From an uncultured Aquimarina sp. (GTDB lineage: Bacteria; Bacteroidota; Bacteroidia; Flavobacteriales; Flavobacteriaceae), in assembly GCA_947495425.1 (NCBI GenBank), contig CANLYR010000011.1, positions 1 to 64,000 on the forward strand: a stretch of 64,000 bases of DNA, written 5' to 3'. The notes beneath the pieces were generated by a model. That model saw nothing but the letters and a program-made list of their open reading frames with translations, was not told the DNA's origin and did no database searches. Each line of letters opens with the position of its first letter. Position 1 is the stretch's first letter. Positions 37,587-45,099 of this stretch are shown here, in pieces. The translations under genes and the position numbers were made by a program.

Positions 37587-39221
37587 ATGCAAAAAATTAG
37601 CTTTTTATTTATTAGCACCTTATTTTTTATTTCCTGCCAACAATCTAAATTACCAGTAGATTTGTTAGTCCTAAATGCCAATATATATACAGTAGATGAT
37701 AACAATCCCAAAGCTGAGGCATTTGCAATACAGGATGGTAATTTTATTGCCGTTGGAAGTACCGAAGAGTTACTTCAGAAATATACAGCTACAGATACAC
37801 TGGATGCTAACGGAAAGACCATCCTACCGGGACTAATTGATGCACATTGCCATTTTTATAGATTAGGGCTACAGCAGCAAAAAGTAGATCTTGTAGGGAC
37901 TAAGAGTTATGATGAGGTTCTGGATCGTATTGTCGAATTTCAGAAAGAGAAAAATGTAACTTTTATCACTGGGCGGGGTTGGGATCAAAACGATTGGGAG
38001 ATAAAAGAATTTCCGAACAAAGAAAAACTTGATAGTTTATTTCCTGATACTCCGGTGGCTGTTACCAGGGTAGATGGTCACGCATTACTAGTCAATCAAA
38101 AAGCGTTGGATATGGCTGGTATTAATATATATGTTGATGTCATAGGAGGCGAGATTATTAAAAAAGAAGGCAAGCTCACAGGAGTACTGGTAGATAATGC
38201 GATGGTAATGATTAACAAGATATTACCAGAACCCACTCTTAAGGAGAAAATACAAGCTTTAAAAGATGCAGAGAAGATCAACTTTAGCTATGGATTAACT
38301 ACAGTAGATGATGCAGGATTAAGCCCACAAGTGATCGCTCTGATCGATAGTCTTCAAAAAACAGATCAGCTCAACATTAGAATGTATGCTATGGTCAGTA
38401 ATGTGCCCGAATATGTAGACTATTACTTAGAAAAAGGAGTGCATAAAACAGATAAGCTAAATGTCTCTTCATTCAAAGTATATGCAGATGGTGCATTAGG
38501 ATCCAGGGGAGCCACATTAAAACAACCGTATTCTGATCAGGAAAATCATTATGGAGCCATGGTCATTGGTAACGAAGACTTTAAAAATTTAGCAAGCCGA
38601 TTAGCAGCATCTCCTTTTCAGATGAATACGCATGCGATAGGGGATTCTGCCAATGCTGTAGTGATGAATACTTATTATGAGGTACTTAAGAACAAGTCCG
38701 ACCGCAGATGGCGAGTAGAACATGCTCAGGTAGTAGCACCAGAAGAGTTCAAACTCTTAAATGATAACCTTGTCATGAGTGTTCAGCCCACACATGCTAC
38801 TAGTGATATGTACTGGGCAGACGAAAGATTGGGTGAAGAACGTATCAAAGGAGCCTATGCATATAAAAAATTATTAGAAAAAACAGGTAAACTCGCTTTG
38901 GGGACCGATTATCCGGTAGAGCATGTGAGTCCGTTTTATACATTTTATGCGGCCGTTGCCCGAAAAGACCTCAAGCAGTATCCAGAAGAAGGTTTTCAGA
39001 AAGAAGATGCATTAACACGCGAAGAAACGCTAAAAGGAATGACAATCTGGGCGGCTTACAGTAATTTTGAAGAAATAGAAAAAGGAAGCATTACAGTAGG
39101 TAAATTTGCTGATTTTGTGATTCTAGTGGATAATATCATGGAAGTTGAAGAAGACAAAATTCCTAACATCAAGGTTAAAGCTACTTATATTGCGGGTGAG
39201 CAAGTTTTTGTGATAGATTAG
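37587..39221 (+). CDS. Amidohydrolase family lipoprotein (YtcJ-like)
   Basis: A 544-residue predicted lipoprotein (lipobox FFISC) of the amidohydrolase superfamily, YtcJ-like subgroup. The metal motif is DAHCHF (about residue 84), followed by GRGWDQNDW, the histidine in NTHAIGD, HAQVV and the aspartate-bearing GTDYPVEHVSP. The substrate cannot be told from sequence. It is probably periplasmic or surface-bound. No operon partner is present; the next gene is the toxin-antitoxin unit with its own promoter. Confidence 0.9.
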   Translation: MQKISFLFISTLFFISCQQSKLPVDLLVLNANIYTVDDNNPKAEAFAIQDGNFIAVGSTEELLQKYTATDTLDANGKTILPGLIDAHCHFYRLGLQQQKVDLVGTKSYDEVLDRIVEFQKEKNVTFITGRGWDQNDWEIKEFPNKEKLDSLFPDTPVAVTRVDGHALLVNQKALDMAGINIYVDVIGGEIIKKEGKLTGVLVDNAMVMINKILPEPTLKEKIQALKDAEKINFSYGLTTVDDAGLSPQVIALIDSLQKTDQLNIRMYAMVSNVPEYVDYYLEKGVHKTDKLNVSSFKVYADGALGSRGATLKQPYSDQENHYGAMVIGNEDFKNLASRLAASPFQMNTHAIGDSANAVVMNTYYEVLKNKSDRRWRVEHAQVVAPEEFKLLNDNLVMSVQPTHATSDMYWADERLGEERIKGAYAYKKLLEKTGKLALGTDYPVEHVSPFYTFYAAVARKDLKQYPEEGFQKEDALTREETLKGMTIWAAYSNFEEIEKGSITVGKFADFVILVDNIMEVEEDKIPNIKVKATYIAGEQVFVID

Positions 39222-39327
39222 CCTGTCTTTTTTGAATTTAGTTATGTATAAGAAGATATATTGGCAAATCAAGATGTTTTTTACTGATTGGTTAACCACA
39301 AACAATAAAATAGTCCTCTACATTAAC

Positions 39328-39360
39328 TTTACGTAGTAATTTATTATATTTGTACGTAAA
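39328..39360. promoter_or_regulatory. Toxin-antitoxin promoter with symmetrical operator candidate
   Basis: TTTACGTA (39328-39335) and TACGTAAA (39353-39360) form an inverted repeat with 17 bases between them. The spacer holds an exact -7 box TATATTTG (39345-39352). The 25-base centre-to-centre distance would allow two dimers of a ribbon-helix-helix type antitoxin to bind either side of the promoter. Confidence 0.55.
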
Positions 39361-39369
39361 TTTTGCAAC

Positions 39370-39615
39370 ATGGACAAAAAACTAACATTAAGTTTAGATA
39401 AAAGTATAATCGAAAGTGCTAAAAAATATGCTAAATCGAATGATATCAGTTTATCTAAACTTATCGAAGCATATTTGAAAACGCTAACTAAAAGTAGGAA
39501 AAGTAAAACAGATATAACTCCTCTCGTAGAAAGTTTGAGTGGCGTGATATCTTTCGATAAAGATTTTGATATAAAAGATTCTTATACTGATTATCTAATT
39601 GAAAAATATAAATGA
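39370..39615 (+). CDS. DUF6364-type antitoxin
   Basis: An 81-residue protein starting MDKKLTLSLDKSIIESAKKYAKSNDISLSKLIEAYLKTL, which is a ribbon-helix-helix-like DNA-binding segment of the DUF6364 antitoxin group. The C-terminal half (PLVESLSGVI and an acidic tail) should bind the toxin. It overlaps the PIN toxin gene by four bases (ATGA), the usual type II toxin-antitoxin arrangement with antitoxin first. It probably represses its own promoter through the TACGTA sites upstream. Confidence 0.85.
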   Translation: MDKKLTLSLDKSIIESAKKYAKSNDISLSKLIEAYLKTLTKSRKSKTDITPLVESLSGVISFDKDFDIKDSYTDYLIEKYK

Positions 39616-40025
39616 GTAGATTATTAATTGACACCAATATTATTATAGACTTATTATCCAAAAGAGATAAATTCTATGACGAGGCAGCTGATCTATTCTC
39701 TCGGGCAGATAAAAAAGAATTAGAATTAACAATTTCATCATTGACATTTGCTAATACGAATTATATTCTTTCTAAAATAAAATCGGAAAAAGAAGCTCGA
39801 AAAATATTACGTAAATTTAAGGTGCTTGTAGAGTTATTAAGTTTGGATGATAAAATAACGGAATTAGCTTTAAGTGATGATAATTTTCGAGATTTCGAAG
39901 ATGGACTGCAATATTATTCAGCAATTGAAAATCAAATTGATGTGATTATTACTCGAAATAAAAAGGACTTTAAAAACTCAAAAATTCCAGTACTTACAGC
40001 AAAAGAATTCTTGGCACGAAAATAA
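39612..40025 (+). CDS. PIN domain toxin (VapC-like ribonuclease)
   Basis: A 137-residue single PIN domain. The acidic active site can be read as LLIDTNIIIDLL (first aspartate), DFEDGLQYYSA (central aspartate) and ITRNKKDF (final asparagine/aspartate). VapC-type toxins are Mg-dependent RNases that often cut tRNA or rRNA; the target here is unknown. It is translationally coupled to the antitoxin. All expected catalytic acids are present, so it should be active if expressed. Confidence 0.88.
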   Translation: MSRLLIDTNIIIDLLSKRDKFYDEAADLFSRADKKELELTISSLTFANTNYILSKIKSEKEARKILRKFKVLVELLSLDDKITELALSDDNFRDFEDGLQYYSAIENQIDVIITRNKKDFKNSKIPVLTAKEFLARK

Positions 40026-40105
40026 TGCCAGTGGTTAACTTGATATACTATTTAGATGTGCTCAATCAAAAGCGCCTATGGTGCCGTAAGTGACTAATGT
40101 ATTGA

Positions 40106-40894
40106 TTATCTCCCTCCATTAGCTCGCAAATCAGCAATACATTGGCTATCAAGCTCAGGTACTTCGTTACCAATACCCATCATGCCGCTACCAAATTCTA
40201 TGGCAGCTTCCATCAAGCATCCGGCTACATTGCAATGGTTATTACCTTCACCTTCTGTATCGGTAGCTTCATGTTCAGATTGTAAAGGGGTACTAATATT
40301 TACTAATCCAAGTAAATGTGCAAATTCATGATTTAGGGTTGCAGTTTCAATTGTACTTAATAAAGGAGCGCCAGGTCGATTACTAAACTTACGCAGTGTT
40401 TCTTCGTAAATCACCACCGAAGTGTTTAAATATGCTGTTCCCAAAGTAACCTGCTCATCGGTGTCCTTTTCATTACTACCATCTGCAAAGTATACATACA
40501 CTGCGATGTCACCTTCTTCATTAAATATAGTTCTGTTATCATTTTCTATAGCTCTAATTTCTTCAATGGAAAAAGGAGCTTCGCCAGAAGAAGCGACGGT
40601 GCGTTGGATAATTGTAATTCCGTCAGGTTTGAATAAGCGTTGTTGCAAAAAGTTTCTCAACCCATTTATAGCAGTTGTAGTAGGCTCAAACCCCTGAATA
40701 GATACAATTTCAATAGATACGCTATTAAAATTTACAGCACTCAAAAGATCGTTTGCAGAAGTGCCCAGAGGTTTTGTATTTGCTTCCTGAGATGCATTAT
40801 TACCGTTATCATCGTCATCACTACACCCTACAAGTATAAATAAAGAGAGCACTAAGTAACTAAAGAGTTTTATAAGGTGCATACTATGTAACAT
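40106..40894 (-). CDS. Lipoprotein zinc metalloprotease (metzincin-like)
   Basis: A 262-residue predicted lipoprotein (lipobox LFILVGC, followed by an acidic DDDD stretch). The zinc motif is HEFAHLLGL, followed about ten residues later by a histidine in SEHEA, close to the metzincin pattern. A later CLMEA may be the Met-turn. It resembles what is annotated in flavobacteria as 'membrane metalloprotease'. Two starts are possible (40894 or ATG 40882); the second is adequate for the signal peptide. A single minus-strand gene with no clear promoter. Confidence 0.8.
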   Translation of the reverse strand: MLHSMHLIKLFSYLVLSLFILVGCSDDDDNGNNASQEANTKPLGTSANDLLSAVNFNSVSIEIVSIQGFEPTTTAINGLRNFLQQRLFKPDGITIIQRTVASSGEAPFSIEEIRAIENDNRTIFNEEGDIAVYVYFADGSNEKDTDEQVTLGTAYLNTSVVIYEETLRKFSNRPGAPLLSTIETATLNHEFAHLLGLVNISTPLQSEHEATDTEGEGNNHCNVAGCLMEAAIEFGSGMMGIGNEVPELDSQCIADLRANGGR

Positions 40895-41005
40895 AATTTG
40901 TGTATAAACGAATGAACAAGAAGCTAGTTTTTACTTTAACATCATCTTTAAAGTAATCTCTTGGTTTCTCACAAAGATTATACCATCAATACATAAATGT
41001 AAAAT

Positions 41006-41719
41006 TTAATCTGCAATACGCAACCTTGCTAGATAATCATTATTCTCACCTTCAAACAATACTTCTGATAAAAAGCCATTGGCATTAGCAGCATTTTGTA
41101 GGGTATTATAGTCAAGATATAGCCAATCAAACCAATCAGATTCTAGGGCTTTGTACTTTAGTTTATATTGCATTTCGCCATAATATCCGGCAGAAGCATC
41201 TATCCAAAAACCATCATCTTCATCTGTAAAAAGATAGGATATGTCTGATGAGTCGATTAGGATTTGACCTCCTGGTTGTAGGAGTGTTTTCATATGTGTA
41301 AAAAACCGATCGATATAATCTAATTTACCAATAATCCCGGTTCCATTCATTAAAAACAGAAGCGTGTCAAACTTCTGATTAGACAATGTATAAATATCTT
41401 GAACCCGAGCATTAATAATGCCTCTTTTTTTACAAATTTCTACAGCTCCTTGCGAAGTATCTATACCAAATACCTTGAGGTTTTTCTCGTTTTGAAGATA
41501 AAGGGTATGGCTACCGGCACCACAACCTACATCTAGTACGTCACCATAACTTTTGGTTAGCGCCTTTTGTTCTATAGTTGGCATCTCATCATACTTTCTG
41601 AAGAGATACGATACAGGGATACTATCGTCATCAAAGTCTGGAGCCAACACAATGATATCTTTAGAATGGTTCTTATTATAAAAGTCTTTTATAGCTTCTC
41701 CAAAAACATCTTTGTTCAT
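41006..41719 (-). CDS. SAM-dependent methyltransferase
   Basis: The track starts at 41779, but those residues would overlap the divergent YkgJ gene, so ATG 41719 is chosen (237 residues). A class I methyltransferase: motif I is VLDVGCGAGSHTLYL, then GIDTSQGAVEICKKRG, FDTLLFLMNGTGIIG and PGGQILIDSSD. The substrate is not evident; the acidic middle region (FTDEDDGFWID) is unusual. The gene is divergent from the YkgJ protein with 39 bases between the start codons. Confidence 0.87.
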   Translation of the reverse strand: MNKDVFGEAIKDFYNKNHSKDIIVLAPDFDDDSIPVSYLFRKYDEMPTIEQKALTKSYGDVLDVGCGAGSHTLYLQNEKNLKVFGIDTSQGAVEICKKRGIINARVQDIYTLSNQKFDTLLFLMNGTGIIGKLDYIDRFFTHMKTLLQPGGQILIDSSDISYLFTDEDDGFWIDASAGYYGEMQYKLKYKALESDWFDWLYLDYNTLQNAANANGFLSEVLFEGENNDYLARLRIAD

Positions 41720-41745
41720 AATTGTATTTCGTAAATCGTAAATCG

Positions 41746-41753
41746 TAATTTTG
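41746..41753 (+). promoter_or_regulatory. -7 box of the YkgJ gene; predicts a leaderless message
   Basis: TAATTTTG, an exact TAnnTTTG match, ends five bases before ATG 41759. It follows a small 7-bp tandem repeat (CGTAAAT, about three copies, 41731-41747). Confidence 0.5.
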
Positions 41754-41758
41754 TGATT

Positions 41759-42253
41759 ATGCAAGAATTTATAGATCAATTACCACAACTCGCCAAAGAT
41801 AAGCATAACGAGAACAAAAAGTTCTTTACGAAGCTTAAAAAGAAGCCACCAAAGAAGCTTGATCAAATCATGCAAGACCTACACGATGCAGAGTTTGCGC
41901 AAACTGATTGTCTGCAATGTGCAAATTGTTGTAAAACTACGGGTCCTTTGTTTACCGACAAAGATGTAGCACGTATTTCAAAGCATGTAAAGATGAAACC
42001 ATATCAGTTTGAACAAGAGTATTTGAGAATAGATGAAGATGGAGATTTGATATTACAACAAACTCCTTGTGTATTTCTTGGTTCAGATAATTATTGTTCG
42101 ATTTATGAAGTACGGCCAAAAGCATGTCGAGAATATCCGCATACCGACCGAAAAAAATTTCAACAGATTTCTAATCTTACCTTGAAGAATGTTGCAATAT
42201 GCCCTGCAGCCTATAATATTGTTGAGAAAATGAAAGCTAAAATGTATTCATAA
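41759..42253 (+). CDS. YkgJ family cysteine cluster protein
   Basis: A protein of 164 residues from ATG 41759 (the track uses a GTG at 41753, which lies within the promoter box). The cysteine cluster CLQCANCCKTTGP, followed by PCVFLG, YCSIYEVRPKACREYP and a final IC, is the YkgJ/'UPF0153' zinc- or iron-sulfur-binding pattern. Homologues are linked to Fe-S or zinc binding without a settled role. It is divergent from the methyltransferase. Confidence 0.88.
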   Translation: MQEFIDQLPQLAKDKHNENKKFFTKLKKKPPKKLDQIMQDLHDAEFAQTDCLQCANCCKTTGPLFTDKDVARISKHVKMKPYQFEQEYLRIDEDGDLILQQTPCVFLGSDNYCSIYEVRPKACREYPHTDRKKFQQISNLTLKNVAICPAAYNIVEKMKAKMYS

Positions 42254-42323
42254 TCAAAGTGTTTCTCTGATTTTGTAAATAGAGGTATATTGTCTATGTG
42301 CACTTTATGGGATAAGGTATCTA

Positions 42324-43646
42324 CTATTTATACAACAAGTATTTTTTTCTTTTGGCTTTGTACTGTATAAGACCATCACGCCATGATTTTTTGATTTGTG
42401 TAATGCTGAAGCCTTCTTGTATTTGTTGTTGTAATTTTTTTGTTCCGGCATGCAGTGTAAAAGACTTGGTATTAAAGAATTTCTCTTTATTATTAGTGTT
42501 TTTATAAGCATAAACCAACCACTCCAGGTTAATCGCATTTTGGTAGGGGGTTTCTCTGAGATCTTTACCATAGCATACTTCCCCTTGATGTTTTGGATAT
42601 TTAGCTCCAAAATTAGGTTGTGGTACATAAGCATAATCATATTTTTCAATAGCCAAATCGGGTGAGCCAAAAATCTGAAACTGCGTTTCTGTACCTCGCC
42701 CGGCATTAATAGTTGTTCCTTCAAAAAAACCAAGGCTAGGGTATATGTTTATTGCTTTATCATTTGGTAAATTTGGAGAAGGTCTTATCGGCAAGCTGTA
42801 TGGCGTATTATGTGTGTAATTCTTAACAGGTATAATGGTAATATTACACACCAAATTATCTCCTAACCATCCTTCACCATTTACCATTTTGGCATATTCA
42901 CCAATAGTCATACCATGAACAAGTGGTATGGGGTGCATTCCTAAAAAACTAGTATGTTCTGTTTCTAAAGTAGGACCGTCGATATAATGCGCATTAGGAT
43001 TAGGACGATCTAGTATTAAAAGCGGAATGTTATTTTCTGCACATGCCTGCATCACATAATGTAGCGTAGATATGTAAGTATAAAATCGAACGCCTACATC
43101 CTGAATATCAAAAATGACAATATCTATATCGGATAGTGATGCTACAGATGGTTTTTTATTTTTTCCATGTAATGAAAGTATCGGTAGTCCTGTTTTGATG
43201 TCTTTTTTGTCGGCTACTAATTCTCCTGCATCGGCTTTTCCTCTAAAACCATGTTCTGGAGCTAAAACCTTTTGAATGTTAATACCTCTCGATAATAGTG
43301 AATCAACAAGATGTGTATGTTGATTAAAATTTGGGGATTGTATTTCACCTACATTTTGTATAATAGGGGTAAGGTTTGGATATTTGAAAATTACAGAAGT
43401 CTGATTTCCTACGATAGCTACTTTTTTATCTTTCAGTAGTGGTACGTAAGCTTCAGTTTGGTTGGCCCCTACAATAAGAGGTTGACCAATTTTTGTAGTA
43501 TCCCTTATAACATTTTGATCAGGTATCGTATCTTGTAGACTAACATTAGAAACCTGCGAAGATACTTTTGTTGCACTTCCGCAAGAAATAAGAAGCGTAC
43601 AAAAGAATAAAAATGTATTTTTGAATGCATTTCTAATAAAAACCAT
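42324..43646 (-). CDS. namZ: DUF1343 exo-beta-N-acetylmuramidase (NamZ-like)
   Basis: A 440-residue predicted lipoprotein (lipobox TLLISC). It carries the DUF1343 signatures NQTSVI, LAPEHGFRGKADAGE, FDIQDVGVRFYTYISTLHYVM, LDRPNPNAHYIDGP and PLVHGMTIGEYA. The family's characterised members (NamZ, GH171) release MurNAc from peptidoglycan fragments, so cell-wall recycling is likely. The gene is divergent from the permease gene with eight bases between the start codons, so each promoter must lie within the other gene or its own start region. Confidence 0.88.
   Translation of the reverse strand: MVFIRNAFKNTFLFFCTLLISCGSATKVSSQVSNVSLQDTIPDQNVIRDTTKIGQPLIVGANQTEAYVPLLKDKKVAIVGNQTSVIFKYPNLTPIIQNVGEIQSPNFNQHTHLVDSLLSRGINIQKVLAPEHGFRGKADAGELVADKKDIKTGLPILSLHGKNKKPSVASLSDIDIVIFDIQDVGVRFYTYISTLHYVMQACAENNIPLLILDRPNPNAHYIDGPTLETEHTSFLGMHPIPLVHGMTIGEYAKMVNGEGWLGDNLVCNITIIPVKNYTHNTPYSLPIRPSPNLPNDKAINIYPSLGFFEGTTINAGRGTETQFQIFGSPDLAIEKYDYAYVPQPNFGAKYPKHQGEVCYGKDLRETPYQNAINLEWLVYAYKNTNNKEKFFNTKSFTLHAGTKKLQQQIQEGFSITQIKKSWRDGLIQYKAKRKKYLLYK
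43616..43623 (+). promoter_or_regulatory. Possible -7 box of the permease gene, inside namZ
   Basis: TATTTTTG is an exact match located inside the 5' end of namZ, 31 bases before the TTG start of the permease gene. Confidence 0.4.
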
Positions 43647-43654
43647 AGTTAAGC

Positions 43655-44896
43655 TTGAATTTCGAGTATTTTATCGCCAAACGCCTTATCAAAGGTAAGG
43701 AACATAAAAGTAGTATATCAACTCCAATAACAAAAATTGCAATTTCTGCAATTGCGTTGGGTATGATTATGATGCTGATTACTATTGCTACTGGTGTAGG
43801 TCTACAACGTAAAATAAGAGAAAAAGTTGCTGCATTCAATGGTCATGTGTTAATTTCTAGTTTTGATAATAATAATAGTCTCGAATCTCTGGTTCCTATT
43901 ATCAAAGATCAAAGCTTTTATCCCAATTTTAATGATGTAGAAGGGGTAAAACACATGCAAGGTGTTGCTACTAAGATGGGTATAATACGTACCGCAACAG
44001 ATTTTGACGGAGTGGTTGTAAAAGGAATAGGAAAAGACTACAATTGGGACTATTTTAAAGAATATCTGGTAGAAGGACGCATCCCGGATGTAGGTGGAAA
44101 ACTAAATGAGGAAATTTTGTTGTCTTCACACATTGCAAATCGTTTAGGACTCAAGGTAGGGGATAAGGCAATCACATATTTTTTAAAGAAAAACTCAACG
44201 TCAAGCTCAAAAACATACATAAGAGCTTTTAAAATTGTCGGGTTATATCGTTCAGGATTTCAGGATTTTGATGAAACATTTCTTTTTGCCGATATACGGC
44301 ATATTATAAAAATGAATAAATGGAAAGACAATGAAATAGGTAACTTTGAAGTTTTTATTGATGATTTTGATAAAATCGATCAAAAAGGGCAAGAAATCTA
44401 TGAGAATATTCCTTCGACTCTAGATAGCCAAACCATTACATTAAAATATGGGACTATTTTTGAATGGTTAAAACTTTTTGATTTAAATATTATAGGAATC
44501 ATTAGTATTATCATTTTGGTAGCCGGTATCAACATGATCACTGCCTTGTTGGTTTTAATATTAGAAAGAACACCTATGATTGGGGTACTAAAAGCACTAG
44601 GCTCTAATGATTGGAGCATTAGAAAAATGTTTTTATACAATGCCGGATATTTGATTTTGATAGGCTTGTTTTGGGGCAATCTAATAGGTATTGGGTTGTT
44701 AGTGATACAACAAAAATATGGAGTTGTAGGTCTTAATCCCGAAACTTATTATGTGAGTACTGCTCCGGTGTATATTAATATTGGATATATTTTGCTACTC
44801 AATGCGGGTACTATGTTATTATGTTTGATTATGCTACTTATTCCTTCTTATATTGTAGCCAAAATATCACCCACAAAATCTATTCGCTTTCAATAG
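43655..44896 (+). CDS. ABC transporter permease of the LolC/LolE (FtsX-like) family
   Basis: A 413-residue protein with a short N-terminal cytoplasmic part, one helix (about residues 29-49), a periplasmic domain of about 220 residues and three C-terminal helices (LNIIGIISIIILVAGINMITALL, a middle helix, and ILLLNAGTMLLCLIMLLIPSYIVAKISPTKSIRF). This is the architecture of LolC/LolE lipoprotein-release permeases. The start is a TTG: NFEYFIAKRL is the conserved beginning, so no better start is available. It is convergent with susD; a structured palindrome lies between. No matching ATPase is nearby. Confidence 0.88.
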   Translation: MNFEYFIAKRLIKGKEHKSSISTPITKIAISAIALGMIMMLITIATGVGLQRKIREKVAAFNGHVLISSFDNNNSLESLVPIIKDQSFYPNFNDVEGVKHMQGVATKMGIIRTATDFDGVVVKGIGKDYNWDYFKEYLVEGRIPDVGGKLNEEILLSSHIANRLGLKVGDKAITYFLKKNSTSSSKTYIRAFKIVGLYRSGFQDFDETFLFADIRHIIKMNKWKDNEIGNFEVFIDDFDKIDQKGQEIYENIPSTLDSQTITLKYGTIFEWLKLFDLNIIGIISIIILVAGINMITALLVLILERTPMIGVLKALGSNDWSIRKMFLYNAGYLILIGLFWGNLIGIGLLVIQQKYGVVGLNPETYYVSTAPVYINIGYILLLNAGTMLLCLIMLLIPSYIVAKISPTKSIRFQ

Positions 44897-44997
44897 TAAA
44901 AGGCAAGTGCTATCTATTTTCTATTATTTTTTGGCTACATAGTCTAGTGTGCTATACACTTATATTTATTTAGGCGCTAAACCCAAATTACAATACA

Positions 44998-45088
44998 TCA
45001 TTCTAAACCTGTCAAAGACCTTCGAAACCGAGTTTCTCAATTGTTACTTTGACAGGCTTGTCTGCCTACAAGACAATATATTTAGAAT
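44998..45088. repeat. Nested inverted repeat between permease gene and susD
   Basis: An outer pair, ATTCTAAA (44999-45006) with TTTAGAAT (45081-45088), encloses an inner pair CCTGTCAAAG (45008-45017) with CTTTGACAGG (45046-45055). The 203-base intergenic gap also holds a third short pair, CTTGTCT / AGACAAG-like. There is no T-run. It may fold as RNA read from either strand and thus act as terminator or mRNA stabiliser for both convergent genes. Confidence 0.55.
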
Positions 45089-45099
45089 GAGTACACTTT

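Noticed and set aside
40933-40954. ACTTTAA-N8-TTAAAGT inverted repeat as a third operator of the winged-helix protein
   Set aside because: Half-site and spacing differ from ACTTTG-N5-CAAAGT and the flanks are not shared.
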